64,000 nucleotides of DNA from Pseudomonas sp. PDM15 (GCF_014851565.1 NZ_JACVAA010000008.1:62001-126000), one strand, 5' to 3'. Counted from the stretch's first letter, positions 25,325 to 33,821 are shown. Made by a program: numbers and translations. The notes: generated from the letters alone by a model not told the origin.

Positions 25325-26536
25325 TTACTGGCGGTAGGACTTGAGGAAGTTGCCGATACGGCCGATAGCCATTTCCAGGTCATCCACACGCGGCAGGGTA
25401 ACCACGCGGAAGTGGTCCGGCCACGGCCAGTTGAAGGCCGTACCCTGGACAACCAGCAGTTTCTCGGAGAGCAGCAGGTCGAGGACGAACTTCTCGTCGT
25501 TGTGGATCGGGCAGATCTTGGGGTCGATCTTGGGGAACGCGTACAGCGCGCCCATCGGCTTGACGCAGCTGACCCCGGGGATGTCGTTGAGCAGCTCCCA
25601 GGTGCGGTTGCGCTGCTCCAGCAGGCGGCCCTGCGGCAGCACCAGGTCGTTGATGCTCTGGTAGCCGCCGAGGGCGGTCTGGATCGCATGCTGGCTCGGC
25701 ACGTTGGCGCACAGGCGCATGTTGGCCAGGATGTCGATGCCTTCGATGTAGCTAGTGGCCTTGTGCTTGGGCCCGGAAATGGCCACCCAGCCGGAGCGGA
25801 AGCCAGCCACGCGGTAGGACTTGGACAGGCCGTTGAAGGTCAGGCACAGCACGTCCGGCGCCAGCGAGGCGGTGCAGATGTGCTGGGCGTCGTCATACAG
25901 GATCTTGTCGTAGATCTCGTCGGAGAACAGCACCAGGTTGTGCTGGCGCGCCAGTTCGACGATACCTTCCAGCACTTCCTTGGAGTACACGGCGCCGGTC
26001 GGATTGTTCGGGTTGATCAGTACGATGGCCTTGGTGTTGCTGCTGATCTTGGCCTTGATGTCGGCCAGGTCGGGGAACCAGCCGGCCTGCTCGTCGCACA
26101 GGTAGTGCACCGGCTTGCCGCCGGCCAGGGCCACGGACGCGGTCCACAGCGGGTAGTCGGGCGCCGGGATCAGCACCTCGTCACCGTTGTTGAGCAGGGC
26201 CTGCATGGCCATCACGATCAGCTCGGACACGCCGTTGCCGAGGTAGATGTCCTCGATGCCGACGCCTTCCACGTTCTTCTGCTGGTAGTACTGCATCACC
26301 GCCTTGCGCGCGCTGAACAGACCCTTGGAATCGCTGTAGCCTTGCGCGGTGGGCAGGTTGCGGATCACGTCCTGGAGGATTTCCTCCGGGGCTTCGAAAC
26401 CGAACGGCGCCGGGTTGCCGATATTCAGCTTGAGGATGCGTTGGCCTTCCTCTTCCAGGCGTTTGGCGTGCTTGAGCACCGGCCCGCGGATGTCGTAGCA
26501 GACGTTGGCGAGCTTGTTCGATTTGCTGACCTGCAT
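25325..26536 (-). CDS. alaA: AlaA-type class I aminotransferase, 403 aa
   Basis: This is a PLP fold-type I enzyme that makes alanine from pyruvate and glutamate in the AlaA family. Visible features are the GNPAPFGFEAPEEI opening, the YSDSKGLFSARKAV segment, IPAPDYPLWTASV, LINPNNPTGAVYS (Asn that contacts PLP), FSDEIYDKILYD (Asp) and the Schiff-base Lys in TFNGLSKSYRVAGFRSGW (near residue 240). Length matches E. coli AlaA (405). The ATG at 26536 begins MQVSKSNKLANVCYDIRGPV, the conserved N-terminus. The divergent msrB gene starts 169 bp away. Confidence 0.92.
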   Translation of the reverse strand: MQVSKSNKLANVCYDIRGPVLKHAKRLEEEGQRILKLNIGNPAPFGFEAPEEILQDVIRNLPTAQGYSDSKGLFSARKAVMQYYQQKNVEGVGIEDIYLGNGVSELIVMAMQALLNNGDEVLIPAPDYPLWTASVALAGGKPVHYLCDEQAGWFPDLADIKAKISSNTKAIVLINPNNPTGAVYSKEVLEGIVELARQHNLVLFSDEIYDKILYDDAQHICTASLAPDVLCLTFNGLSKSYRVAGFRSGWVAISGPKHKATSYIEGIDILANMRLCANVPSQHAIQTALGGYQSINDLVLPQGRLLEQRNRTWELLNDIPGVSCVKPMGALYAFPKIDPKICPIHNDEKFVLDLLLSEKLLVVQGTAFNWPWPDHFRVVTLPRVDDLEMAIGRIGNFLKSYRQ

Positions 26537-26705
26537 GATGCTGTGTCCCGAAGTGAAGATGCTGCTGGCGGCGCAGGGAAAATTCGTCCTTGCCGGCTGT
26601 AACGCGGCATAAAGACTGGCGTCCAAAGAGGGACGCATGATACGTGCGGCCCGATGCCCGGAAAAGGTACAGGTCGGGCTTTTTTCTGCCCCTGAGGTGT
26701 GCTCC

Positions 26706-27098
26706 ATGGAAAAGATCGATAAACCCCTGGAAGCCTGGCGCGACGAGCTCTCCGACGCCCAGTTCCATGTCTGCCGTCTGGGTGGCACCGAGCGTGCCTT
26801 CACCGGCGAATACCACGACAGCAAGGTGCCTGGCATCTACCACTGCGCCTGCTGCGGCGAGGCGCTGTTCGACTCCGATGCCAAGTACGATTCCGGTAGT
26901 GGCTGGCCGAGCTACTTCCAGCCGGTAAGTGACAAGGTGATCGCAGAGAAGGAGGACTTCAGCCACGGCATGCACCGCATCGAGGTCAAGTGCGGCAAAT
27001 GCGACGCCCATCTGGGGCATCTATTCCCGGATGGCCCGCGGCCTACCGGTCTGCGCTACTGCATCAACTCGGTATCGCTCAAGCTGGTGCCCAGGTAA
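26706..27098 (+). CDS. msrB: peptide methionine-(R)-S-oxide reductase MsrB, 130 aa
   Basis: MsrB reduces the R-epimer of methionine sulfoxide in proteins. The sequence has two CxxC zinc pairs (CACC near residue 48 and CGKC near 97), SGSGWPSYFQPV with the catalytic-site Trp, EVKCGKCDAHLGHLFPDGP and the catalytic Cys in LRYCINSVSLKL near residue 120. Length is standard. AGGTG lies 6 nt before the ATG. A terminator separates it from the gpx-ospR operon that follows, so it is likely regulated on its own. Confidence 0.95.
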   Translation: MEKIDKPLEAWRDELSDAQFHVCRLGGTERAFTGEYHDSKVPGIYHCACCGEALFDSDAKYDSGSGWPSYFQPVSDKVIAEKEDFSHGMHRIEVKCGKCDAHLGHLFPDGPRPTGLRYCINSVSLKLVPR

Positions 27099-27118
27099 GG
27101 TCCGGTTCCCCGGCCAAG

Positions 27119-27149
27119 GCAAGGCCCGCCGACAAGCGGGCCTTATTTT
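27119..27149 (+). terminator. rho-independent terminator of msrB
   Basis: AAGGCCCGC, loop CGACAA and GCGGGCCTT (27121-27144) are followed by ATTTTG. It lies 22 bp after the msrB stop. Confidence 0.85.
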
Positions 27150-27157
27150 GTCGCATA

Positions 27158-27190
27158 TAAATTGTGCACAATTTAATTGCTCGCTATATT
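27158..27190 (+). promoter_or_regulatory. gpx-ospR promoter with 18-bp palindromic operator over the -35 box
   Basis: TAAATTGTGCACAATTTA at 27158-27175 is a perfect 18-bp palindrome. A -35-like TTGTGC (27162-27167) sits inside it, and TATATT (27185-27190) is a -10 box at 17-bp spacing; the ATG is 35 bp downstream. OhrR/OspR-type MarR repressors bind AT-rich palindromes of this kind, and ospR is in the operon, so OspR autoregulation is inferred. Confidence 0.7.
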
Positions 27191-27225
27191 CGTCTCACTT
27201 TTAATCCGCAACGGAGCCGCAGACC

Positions 27226-27711
27226 ATGAGCGACAAGCTTTTCGATATTCCCGTCACCACCATCAAGGGCGAGCAGAAGACCCTCAAGGACTTCGGCGGC
27301 AAGGCTGTGCTGGTGGTCAACACCGCCAGCAAATGCGGCTTCACCCCGCAGTACAAGGGCCTGGAAAGCGTCTGGCAGCAGTACAAGGACAAGGGCCTGG
27401 TGGTGCTGGGCTTCCCCTGCAACCAGTTCGGCAAGCAGGAACCGGGTGACGAGGGCGCCATCACCGAGTTCTGCGAGTTGAACTTCGGCGTCAGCTTCCC
27501 GCTGTTCAAGAAGATCGACGTCAACGGCAGCGACGCCCACCCGCTCTACGTGCAGCTGAAGAAGCGCGCACCGGGCCTGCTCGGCAGTCAGGGCATCAAG
27601 TGGAACTTCACCAAGTTCCTGATCAGCGGCGATGGCAGCGAGATCAAGCGTTTCGCCCCCACCACCAAGCCGGAAGAGCTGACCGCCGAGATCGAAGCGC
27701 TGCTGAAATGA
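27226..27711 (+). CDS. glutathione peroxidase-family thiol peroxidase, 161 aa
   Basis: The catalytic Cys37 lies in VVNTASKCGFTPQYKGLE, the Gln in GFPCNQFGKQEPG and the Trp-Asn pair in IKWNFTKFLI; these form the GPx catalytic set with Cys in place of selenocysteine. A second Cys in FPCNQF could serve as resolving Cys, so the electron donor may be thioredoxin rather than glutathione. The enzyme reduces hydroperoxides. GGAG precedes the ATG. It overlaps ospR by 4 bp, and the promoter carries a palindromic operator. Confidence 0.93.
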   Translation: MSDKLFDIPVTTIKGEQKTLKDFGGKAVLVVNTASKCGFTPQYKGLESVWQQYKDKGLVVLGFPCNQFGKQEPGDEGAITEFCELNFGVSFPLFKKIDVNGSDAHPLYVQLKKRAPGLLGSQGIKWNFTKFLISGDGSEIKRFAPTTKPEELTAEIEALLK

Positions 27712-28175
27712 CGGCATCGTACGATCTCGAGGCGCAGCTGCTGCTGGACAACCAGCTGTGCTTCAAGCTCTACGCCGCCTCGCGGGCGGTGATCCGCGCT
27801 TACAAGCCGATGCTCGATGAGCTCGGCCTGACCTACCCGCAGTACCTGGCCATGCTGGTGCTGTGGGAGTGGCAGGCGGCACAGCCGGAGCAGGCCACGG
27901 TCAAGGCGCTGGGCGAGCGGCTGATGCTCGACTCCGGCACCCTGACGCCGCTGCTCAAGCGATTGGAGCAGCTCGGCCTGGTGCGGCGCAGCCGCTCCAG
28001 CGCCGACGAGCGCGAGCTGCGTCTGGCCCTGAGCGAGGCCGGGCTGGCGTTGCGTGAGCGGGTGTTGCCGCTGAAGAGTCGGCTGCTCTGCGAGCACGGC
28101 GTCGACCTGGGTGAGCTGGAAGGTATGCGGCAGAGCCTGGGGCAGTTGCTGGCGCTGGTTACGACGCGGTCGTGA
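27708..28175 (+). CDS. ospR: OspR/OhrR-type MarR-family thiol-based repressor, 155 aa
   Basis: The winged HTH is clear (LTYPQYLAMLVLWEW, TVKALGERLMLDSGTLTPLL, KRLEQLGLVRRSRSSADERE). Cys18 in DNQLCFKLYAASR occupies the reactive position of OhrR, and a second Cys (near residue 127, RLLCEHGVDL) could form the intersubunit disulfide as in two-Cys OhrR/OspR proteins. Peroxide oxidation is expected to release DNA and induce gpx. The ATG overlaps the gpx stop by 4 bp. The last 17 bp overlap the end of the convergent sagS gene. Confidence 0.88.
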   Translation: MTASYDLEAQLLLDNQLCFKLYAASRAVIRAYKPMLDELGLTYPQYLAMLVLWEWQAAQPEQATVKALGERLMLDSGTLTPLLKRLEQLGLVRRSRSSADERELRLALSEAGLALRERVLPLKSRLLCEHGVDLGELEGMRQSLGQLLALVTTRS

Positions 28176-30477
28176 CGGGCAGCCAGCTGTCCAGCAGGGC
28201 GGCCAGGTCTTCGCGACGGAAGGGCTTGGCCAGGTAGTCGTTCATGCCGGCTGCCTGGCAGCGCTCGCGCTCGTCCGGCAGGGCGTTGGCGGTCAGGGCA
28301 ATGATCGGCAGGCTCGGCCAGCGGCCGCTTTGGCGGATGCGCCGGGTCGCCTCGTAGCCGTCCATCACCGGCATGTTGCAGTCCATCAGCACCAGGTCCA
28401 CCGGGTGCTTCTCCAGATAGGCAATGGCCTCGCCACCGTGGGCGGTGACGGCCACCTCGCAACCCAGCTTGCTGAGCATGCCCTTGGCCACCATCTGGTT
28501 CACCTGATTGTCCTCGACCAGCAGCACGCGGGCTTGGCGCGGGCGGCTCGGCGCGTTGGCGGTCGGCTCGACACCTTGCGCCTGATGCGGCGTCAGCAGG
28601 CGTTGCAGGGCCTGGTACAGCGCGGCGCGCGCCAGCGGGCGCGGTAGTTGCTCGAAGGGGCTCAGCGCGCCAGCCTGCTCGCCGGAGATGAAGGTGCCGT
28701 AGGCCGAGACCAGCAGCAGCGGGCTGGCGAGCTGCTGGCGCAGGCGCGGCAGGTGCCCGGGGTCGTCGCAGATCACTAGATCGGCCTGCAGCTCGGCACT
28801 GATGACGCTTTCATCCAGGCGCCGATAGCTCAGCCCCCAGGCCGGCAACCAGCTGTCCAGCAGCTCCGCCAGGCCGCTGCCCGCCGTGCAGAAGGCCAAG
28901 ACCTTCCCCGGTAGCGCCGGCCAGCGCGCGGCGGGCGCATGAGTCGGCAGCGGCAGGGTCGCGCTGAACTGGCTGCCGACACCCTCTTGTGAGTTCAGGG
29001 TCAGCTGCCCGTCCATGGCTTCGCACAGGCGTCGGGTCAGAGCCAGGCCCAGGCCGGTGCCGCCGAACTGGCGGGCGATGCCGGCGCCGGCCTGGGTGAA
29101 TGGCTGGAAGATGCGGGTCTGGGCGTCTTCGGCAATGCCGATGCCGGTATCGCTGACCAGGATGCGCACGCCGCCAGCGCTGGCGGCGACGCGCAGGTCG
29201 ACGCGGCCCTGGCGGGTGAACTTGAGGGCGTTGGACAGCAGGTTGCTGACCACCTGGCGCACCCGCGTCGGATCGCCGAGAACCAGGGCCGGCAGCTGCG
29301 GGTCGATCAGGCAGGTCAGCTCCACGTGCGGGCCGGCGTTCTGCGACAGCAGGCTGGCGGTTTCCTCGACCAGGGCGCCGAGATCGAAGGGGATGCACTC
29401 CAGCTCCAGTTGGCCGGCCTCGAACTTGGACAGGTCGAGGATGTCGTTGAGCAGGTCGACCAGCACCTTGCCTGAATCGTGGGCTATCGACAGCTGCTGG
29501 CGCTGCTCGCTGTTCAGCGGACCGTCCAGTGACAGCGCGAGCATACCCAGCAGGCCGTTGAGCGGCGTGCGGATCTCGTGACTCATGTTGGCCAGGAAGG
29601 CGGCGCGGGCCTGGGCCATCTCCAGGGCGGTGCTGCGGGCCTGCTCCAGTTCGCGGTTGGACTGGGTCAGGCGGGCGTTGGTCGCCTTGAGTTCGGCGGT
29701 GCGCGCCGAGACGATGTTTTCCAGCTCGGCCAGGTATTGGGTAAGGCGGTCCTCGGCCTCGCGGCGCTGGCTGATCTCCTGGTGAGTATTGGTCAGCTGC
29801 TGGTTGGTCACCGCGACCAGGGTGCCGACCTCGTCGCGCTCATGGCCGGGCGGGCAGGGCACGGGGGAGAAGTCGCGGCGTGGGTCGCGGTCGCTGAGGG
29901 CGCGGATCACGCCTACCAGCGGCTTAGTCAGCATGGCGTAGAACAGCACCAGCAGAATCAGCGACAGCAACAGGCTGCGGGCGAAGCCGGTGACCAGGGT
30001 GAGCAGGGCGCGGCGCAGGAAGTGGCTGCCGAAGGCGTAGGTGTCCACCTCCAGGCGCAGGATGCCGAGGGATTCTTCCGGGGCGTGACTGACGAACAGC
30101 GGATCTTCGAAGTGGCGGCGCTCGCCGAACATGAAGTCGCTGAACACCCGGTAGCGGCTCTGTACCGGGGGGCGATCCACCGAGGCCAGTACCAGGCCGC
30201 TGTTGTCGATGATCTCGGCGCGCATCACCGCCGGTGAGCGCAGCAGGCCGAGCACCAGCTCCTGGGCCAGTTCGGCGTCGATGTTGTAGGAGATGCGCGC
30301 CGCCGGATTGTGGCTGATTTCCAGCAGGGAGTGGATTTCCCGGTCGATGGAGGCGTCTTCGCTGGCATAATCCAGGCCGACCTGGATCAGGCTCAGCAGG
30401 GTACCCAGGATGAAGGCTACCAGCACCGTCAATCTGGCCTGCTTGTACGACAGGCGATGGGTCAGGGAAATATCCAT
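28159..30477 (-). CDS. sagS: SagS-type hybrid sensor histidine kinase, 772 aa
   Basis: Order of parts: membrane helix 1 (about residues 16-36), a periplasmic sensor of about 115 residues, helix 2 (about 157-183), a HAMP-like linker and coiled coil (about 215-290), HisKA with phospho-His300 in MSHEIRTPLNG, HATPase with LLSNALKFT, DTGIGI and GTGLGL, a degenerate segment, and a C-terminal receiver (VLLVEDNQVN, phospho-Asp699 in LMDCNMPVMDG). In P. aeruginosa, SagS controls surface attachment and biofilm tolerance through HptB and BfiS, and it sits next to ospR as here. The ATG at 30477 starts MDISLTHRLSYKQARL; upstream sequence lacks an RBS. Confidence 0.85.
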   Translation of the reverse strand: MDISLTHRLSYKQARLTVLVAFILGTLLSLIQVGLDYASEDASIDREIHSLLEISHNPAARISYNIDAELAQELVLGLLRSPAVMRAEIIDNSGLVLASVDRPPVQSRYRVFSDFMFGERRHFEDPLFVSHAPEESLGILRLEVDTYAFGSHFLRRALLTLVTGFARSLLLSLILLVLFYAMLTKPLVGVIRALSDRDPRRDFSPVPCPPGHERDEVGTLVAVTNQQLTNTHQEISQRREAEDRLTQYLAELENIVSARTAELKATNARLTQSNRELEQARSTALEMAQARAAFLANMSHEIRTPLNGLLGMLALSLDGPLNSEQRQQLSIAHDSGKVLVDLLNDILDLSKFEAGQLELECIPFDLGALVEETASLLSQNAGPHVELTCLIDPQLPALVLGDPTRVRQVVSNLLSNALKFTRQGRVDLRVAASAGGVRILVSDTGIGIAEDAQTRIFQPFTQAGAGIARQFGGTGLGLALTRRLCEAMDGQLTLNSQEGVGSQFSATLPLPTHAPAARWPALPGKVLAFCTAGSGLAELLDSWLPAWGLSYRRLDESVISAELQADLVICDDPGHLPRLRQQLASPLLLVSAYGTFISGEQAGALSPFEQLPRPLARAALYQALQRLLTPHQAQGVEPTANAPSRPRQARVLLVEDNQVNQMVAKGMLSKLGCEVAVTAHGGEAIAYLEKHPVDLVLMDCNMPVMDGYEATRRIRQSGRWPSLPIIALTANALPDERERCQAAGMNDYLAKPFRREDLAALLDSWLPVTTAS

Positions 30478-30568
30478 CGGTGCGGCGGCTGAGTCCTTGG
30501 TTTCTGACCTTGCCAAGCATAGCCCATAGCGCCGGATGATCGGCAGTGGCGGATATGAGGAGTAAGTC

Positions 30569-31459
30569 GTGGATTCTCGCTTGAACAGCTTTCTACAGCG
30601 CGCCGATGCCGTGCTGGAGCGCCTCGAACCCCTGTTGCCGGCGCCGCGGGTGGCGCTGGACTGGAATACCGTGATCGCCGCGCGCTGGCAGCGCGAAGGT
30701 CGCACTGGCTATCTGCAGCCGTTGCGGGTCAGCCTTGATCTGCAGCTGTCCGACCTGGTCGGGGTGGATGCGCAATGTGCGCAGCTGGCACGTAACACCC
30801 GCCAGTTCGTCAGCGGACTACCGGCCAACCATGCCTTGCTCTGGGGCGCGCGAGGCACCGGAAAATCATCGCTGGTGCGGGCGCTGCTGGCCGAGCACGC
30901 CAGTGCTGGTCTGCGCCTGATCGAGATCGAGCGCGATCACCTGGCCGACCTGCCCAAGGTGGTGGAGGCCCTGGCCGGGCTGGCGCAGCGCTTCGTGCTG
31001 TTCTGCGACGACCTGTCGTTCGAATCCGGCGAGGGTGATTACCGGGTGCTCAAGAGCGTGCTCGATGGTTCCCTGGAGCGCGCGCCGGATAACGTGTTGC
31101 TGTACGCCACCTCCAACCGCCGCCACCTGGTGCCGGAGAAGGAGAGCGACAACGAGCACTGGCAGATGGTCGACGGCGAGCTGCACCCCAACGAGGCGGT
31201 TGAGGACAAGATCGCGCTGTCTGACCGCTTCGGCCTGTGGATTTCCTTCTACCCCTTCACCCAGGAGCATTTCCTGGCGGTCGTGCGCCACTGGATCGAA
31301 GTTTTGGCGGGCCAGGCCGGCCTGCAATGGCAGTGGAGCCACGAGCTGGAAATCCTCGCCATTCGCTGGGCCCTGGGGCGCGGCAATCGCAACGGTCGTT
31401 GCGCCTACCAGTTCGCCCGCAGCTGGGTCGGCCAGCAACTGCTGGAGGTGGCGCCATGA
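30569..31459 (+). CDS. DUF815-family AAA-type ATPase, 296 aa
   Basis: The Walker A loop is LLWGARGTGKSSLVRALLAE (near residue 92-111) and a Walker B-like strand is RFVLFCDDLSFE. Sensor-type residues follow in LLYATSNRRHLVPE, then a lid with SDRFGLWISFYPFTQEHFL. DUF815 proteins are AAA+ ATPases of unknown role, related to YifB/ClpX-like loaders. Translation likely begins at the GTG at 30569, with GAGGAG 6 nt upstream. It is divergent from sagS (91 bp) and overlaps the next gene by 4 bp. Confidence 0.87.
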   Translation: MDSRLNSFLQRADAVLERLEPLLPAPRVALDWNTVIAARWQREGRTGYLQPLRVSLDLQLSDLVGVDAQCAQLARNTRQFVSGLPANHALLWGARGTGKSSLVRALLAEHASAGLRLIEIERDHLADLPKVVEALAGLAQRFVLFCDDLSFESGEGDYRVLKSVLDGSLERAPDNVLLYATSNRRHLVPEKESDNEHWQMVDGELHPNEAVEDKIALSDRFGLWISFYPFTQEHFLAVVRHWIEVLAGQAGLQWQWSHELEILAIRWALGRGNRNGRCAYQFARSWVGQQLLEVAP

Positions 31460-31938
31460 TCGATCTGCAACAGGCCGGGCAGGGGCGCGAGGGCTATGAC
31501 CTGCTGGCGGCCCAGCTGGAGTCACTGTTGGCTGACGAGCGTGACTTCATCGCCAACGCCGCGCAGTTCGCCGCCTTCCTGTTCCATGAGCTGGAAGGGC
31601 TGAACTGGGCCGGCTTCTATCTGAACAGGGACGAGGAGTTGGTACTGGGGCCGTTCCAGGGCAAGGTGGCCTGCGTGCGCATTCCCTTTGACCGCGGCGT
31701 ATGCGGCGCCGCGGCGAGCAGCCGGCAGACCCAGCGGGTCGAGGATGTGCATGCCTTCCCCGGTCACATCGCCTGTGACAGCGCTTCGAACAGCGAGCTG
31801 GTGGTGCCGCTGGTCAAGGACGGTCGACTGATCGGCGTGCTGGATCTGGACAGTCCACGCCTGGCGCGCTTCGGAGTGGAAGATCAGCTCGGCATCGAGC
31901 GGCTGGCGGCGATCTTCCTGCGCCTGAGCGACTGCTGA
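31456..31938 (+). CDS. msrC: free methionine-(R)-sulfoxide reductase (GAF-type, YebR/MsrC), 160 aa
   Basis: A single GAF domain carries the fRMsr cysteines: KVACVRIPFDRGVCGAAAS (two Cys) and GHIACDSASNSELVVPLV (third Cys). These correspond to the catalytic and resolving cysteines of E. coli YebR. It reduces free R-methionine sulfoxide, whereas MsrB acts on protein-bound residues. WAGFYLNRDEELVLGPFQG and GVLDLDSPRLARF are also conserved. ATGA overlap with the DUF815 gene shows coupling, and a terminator follows. Confidence 0.93.
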   Translation: MIDLQQAGQGREGYDLLAAQLESLLADERDFIANAAQFAAFLFHELEGLNWAGFYLNRDEELVLGPFQGKVACVRIPFDRGVCGAAASSRQTQRVEDVHAFPGHIACDSASNSELVVPLVKDGRLIGVLDLDSPRLARFGVEDQLGIERLAAIFLRLSDC

Positions 31939-31952
31939 TCTTTCGCGCTCAG

Positions 31953-31981
31953 CAAAAGCCCGGCATTGCCGGGCTTTTTTG
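31953..31981. terminator. rho-independent terminator after msrC
   Basis: AAGCCCGGC-ATT-GCCGGGCTT (31956-31976) with flanking A and T runs serves msrC and possibly the convergent GST gene. Confidence 0.88.
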
Positions 31982-31993
31982 TGGGCGGGCGAA

Positions 31994-32656
31994 TCAGGCC
32001 TTGGCGGTTATCTTGGCGATTACCTTGAGCTCGCCGGGTAGCACGCTCTGCACGGATTCGCGGGCCATGATGCGCTGGTAGTGGGCGGCCAGGCGCGGCC
32101 AGCGCTGGCCATCCAGCGGTTCGCCACCGTGCTCCATGTTCTGCAGCTGGGTGTAGATGGCCAGGTCCGCCTGGGTCAGGCCGTCGCCGACGAAGTACGG
32201 GGCATCACCCAGGGTCTGCTCCAGGTAGTCGAAATGCTTCGGCAGCTTGGCATGGAGGGCGCTCTGCACGGCCTCTTCGTCGCAGCTCTGGCCGAGCATG
32301 GGCTTGAGCAGGCGGTTACGGAACACGCCGAAGGTGCACAGTGGTGCCAGCTCGTAGTCGCCGTACTTCTCCAGCCAGCGCACCTTGGCCTTCTGCGCGG
32401 CGTCCTGGCCGAACAGGGTAAGGCGCTGCGGGTACTGTTCTTCCAGGTACTGGCAGATGACGCTGGAGTCGGCCAGGGTCAGCTCGCCGTCGCGGAAGGC
32501 GGGGATGCGACCTAGTGGATTGAGTTCGCGGTACCAGTCGGGCTGGCCGAACGGGGTGACGATTTCCAGCTGGTAGTCCAGGCCCTTCTCGATCAGGCAC
32601 AGGCGCAATTTGCGCACGAACGGGGATAGCGGCGCGCCATAGACGATCAGGCTCAT
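31994..32656 (-). CDS. glutathione S-transferase family protein, 220 aa
   Basis: A thioredoxin-fold N-terminal domain (MSLIVYGAPLSPFVRKLRLC, with Ser as the candidate catalytic residue in the SPF motif, and LNPLGRIPAFRDGELTLADS for glutathione binding) is followed by an all-helical C-terminal domain (DAPYFVGDGLTQADLAIYTQ). This is the usual GST arrangement at normal length. The substrate is unknown. It is read leftward, downstream of the membrane-anchored protein gene by 21 bp, so the two are likely cotranscribed. Confidence 0.92.
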   Translation of the reverse strand: MSLIVYGAPLSPFVRKLRLCLIEKGLDYQLEIVTPFGQPDWYRELNPLGRIPAFRDGELTLADSSVICQYLEEQYPQRLTLFGQDAAQKAKVRWLEKYGDYELAPLCTFGVFRNRLLKPMLGQSCDEEAVQSALHAKLPKHFDYLEQTLGDAPYFVGDGLTQADLAIYTQLQNMEHGGEPLDGQRWPRLAAHYQRIMARESVQSVLPGELKVIAKITAKA

Positions 32657-32677
32657 GGGATTCCTTGCAGGGGACGA

Positions 32678-33442
32678 TCAGTCGTAGACGTTCTTTTTCT
32701 TCCACTCGTCTTCGCCGAGGGACTTGAGGCCTTCGGTCAGCTCGCTGGCCTCCTCGACGGGCTTGGCCTTTTCCAGTACCACCGCATTGGCGCGGGCCAG
32801 CAGCTCTTCCAGTTGCTGCAGTTGGTTCTGGTAGCGCGCCGGTTCGGGCTGTTTGCGCAGGTACTGCACGCCGCGCTCATAGGCCAGGCGAGCCTGGCCG
32901 GGCTGGCCCTGTTGCATGGACTGCTGGCCGAGGTTGCTGAAGAACTCGAAATGCAGCTGCACCAGCATGTGGCGGATCTCGCCCAGCCAGCGTTTGGCCT
33001 CGTTGGCCGGCAGCAGGTTTTCCTGGGCGGCGCGGGTGATCTGGCTGTGGAAGTTTTCCAGGAGGAAGCGGATGTCCTTGGCCTTGGCCTCGGTCACTAT
33101 CTGCTGTGGCGGGTTGCGTACCGGAATGGCGTCGCCCTTGGCCACTGCCTCGCGCAGTTCGGCCATGCGGTTCTTCAGATTGGCGTTTTGCTTGTCCAGC
33201 TGCAGCAGGCGCTCACCGAACTGCAGTTCGAAGCGGCTGAGCAGGAGTTTGAGGGCGGGGCTCATCAGCTGGCCCGGCATGTTCTCGGAAACGTCACGGC
33301 TACGCCTTACCCGGTCGTTGAGATCGGCCTTGAGGCGGGCTTTCTCCAGCTTGCTGTTCTCGACCATATGGTTGATGTAACCGATCAAAAACAGCACCAC
33401 GATGCCGGCGACTACTAGCGCAGTGATGACGATTGGGGACAC
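32678..33442 (-). CDS. membrane-anchored conserved hypothetical protein, 254 aa
   Basis: One N-terminal membrane helix (residues about 4-24, IVITALVVAGIVVLFLIGYI) is followed by a highly charged, helical cytoplasmic part: KARLKADLNDRVRRSRDVSE, a coiled coil near residues 75-105 (LLQLDKQNANLKNRMAELRE) and TPR-like helices near 150-215 (MQQGQPGQARLAYERGVQYL). Proteins of this type are conserved in Pseudomonas beside the same GST gene, by recollection, without known function. The start is supported by a position just after a TCCCC-complement, GGGGA-rich leader. Confidence 0.75.
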   Translation of the reverse strand: MSPIVITALVVAGIVVLFLIGYINHMVENSKLEKARLKADLNDRVRRSRDVSENMPGQLMSPALKLLLSRFELQFGERLLQLDKQNANLKNRMAELREAVAKGDAIPVRNPPQQIVTEAKAKDIRFLLENFHSQITRAAQENLLPANEAKRWLGEIRHMLVQLHFEFFSNLGQQSMQQGQPGQARLAYERGVQYLRKQPEPARYQNQLQQLEELLARANAVVLEKAKPVEEASELTEGLKSLGEDEWKKKNVYD

Positions 33443-33560
33443 CTGGAAACTCCCGTACGCTTCTTATTTCCCCGAGTGTAGTGCGTTAGCCATCATGCTG
33501 ATAGCACTGTATGAGTTTCTGAGGCGAAGTCTTTGATTTAGAAAAAGTTTTGATTGAGGG

Positions 33561-33589
33561 TTGACGCTCTGGCCAAGGCTCCATAGAAT
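33561..33589 (+). promoter_or_regulatory. promoter of the tRNA-Glu/Gly cluster
   Basis: TTGACG (33561-33566), a 17-bp spacer and TAGAAT (33584-33589) make a strong sigma70 promoter about 75 bp before the first tRNA. The GCGCGCC stretch just after the -10 resembles the GC-rich discriminator of stringently controlled stable-RNA promoters. Confidence 0.8.
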
Positions 33590-33662
33590 GCGCGCCACTT
33601 TCAGCGTGTTGGCGAAAGCCGATTCGAAGGAAGTTGGGATGCTGTTACAAGCTCCTGGCCAC

Positions 33663-33738
33663 GTCCCCTTCGTCTAGTGGCCTAGGACACCGCCCTTTCA
33701 CGGCGGTAACAGGGGTTCGAGTCCCCTAGGGGACGCCA
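33663..33738 (+). tRNA. tRNA-Glu (UUC), copy 1
   Basis: A 76-nt cloverleaf: acceptor GTCCCCT/AGGGGAC, D-arm around TCTAGTGGCCTAGGACA, anticodon arm CCGCCCTTTCACGGCGG with anticodon TTC, T-arm AGGGGTTCGAGTCCCCT, and encoded CCA. It is the first gene of the cluster. Confidence 0.98.
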
Positions 33739-33740
33739 TT

Positions 33741-33816
<76 letters not shown>

Positions 33817-33821
33817 GTTTA

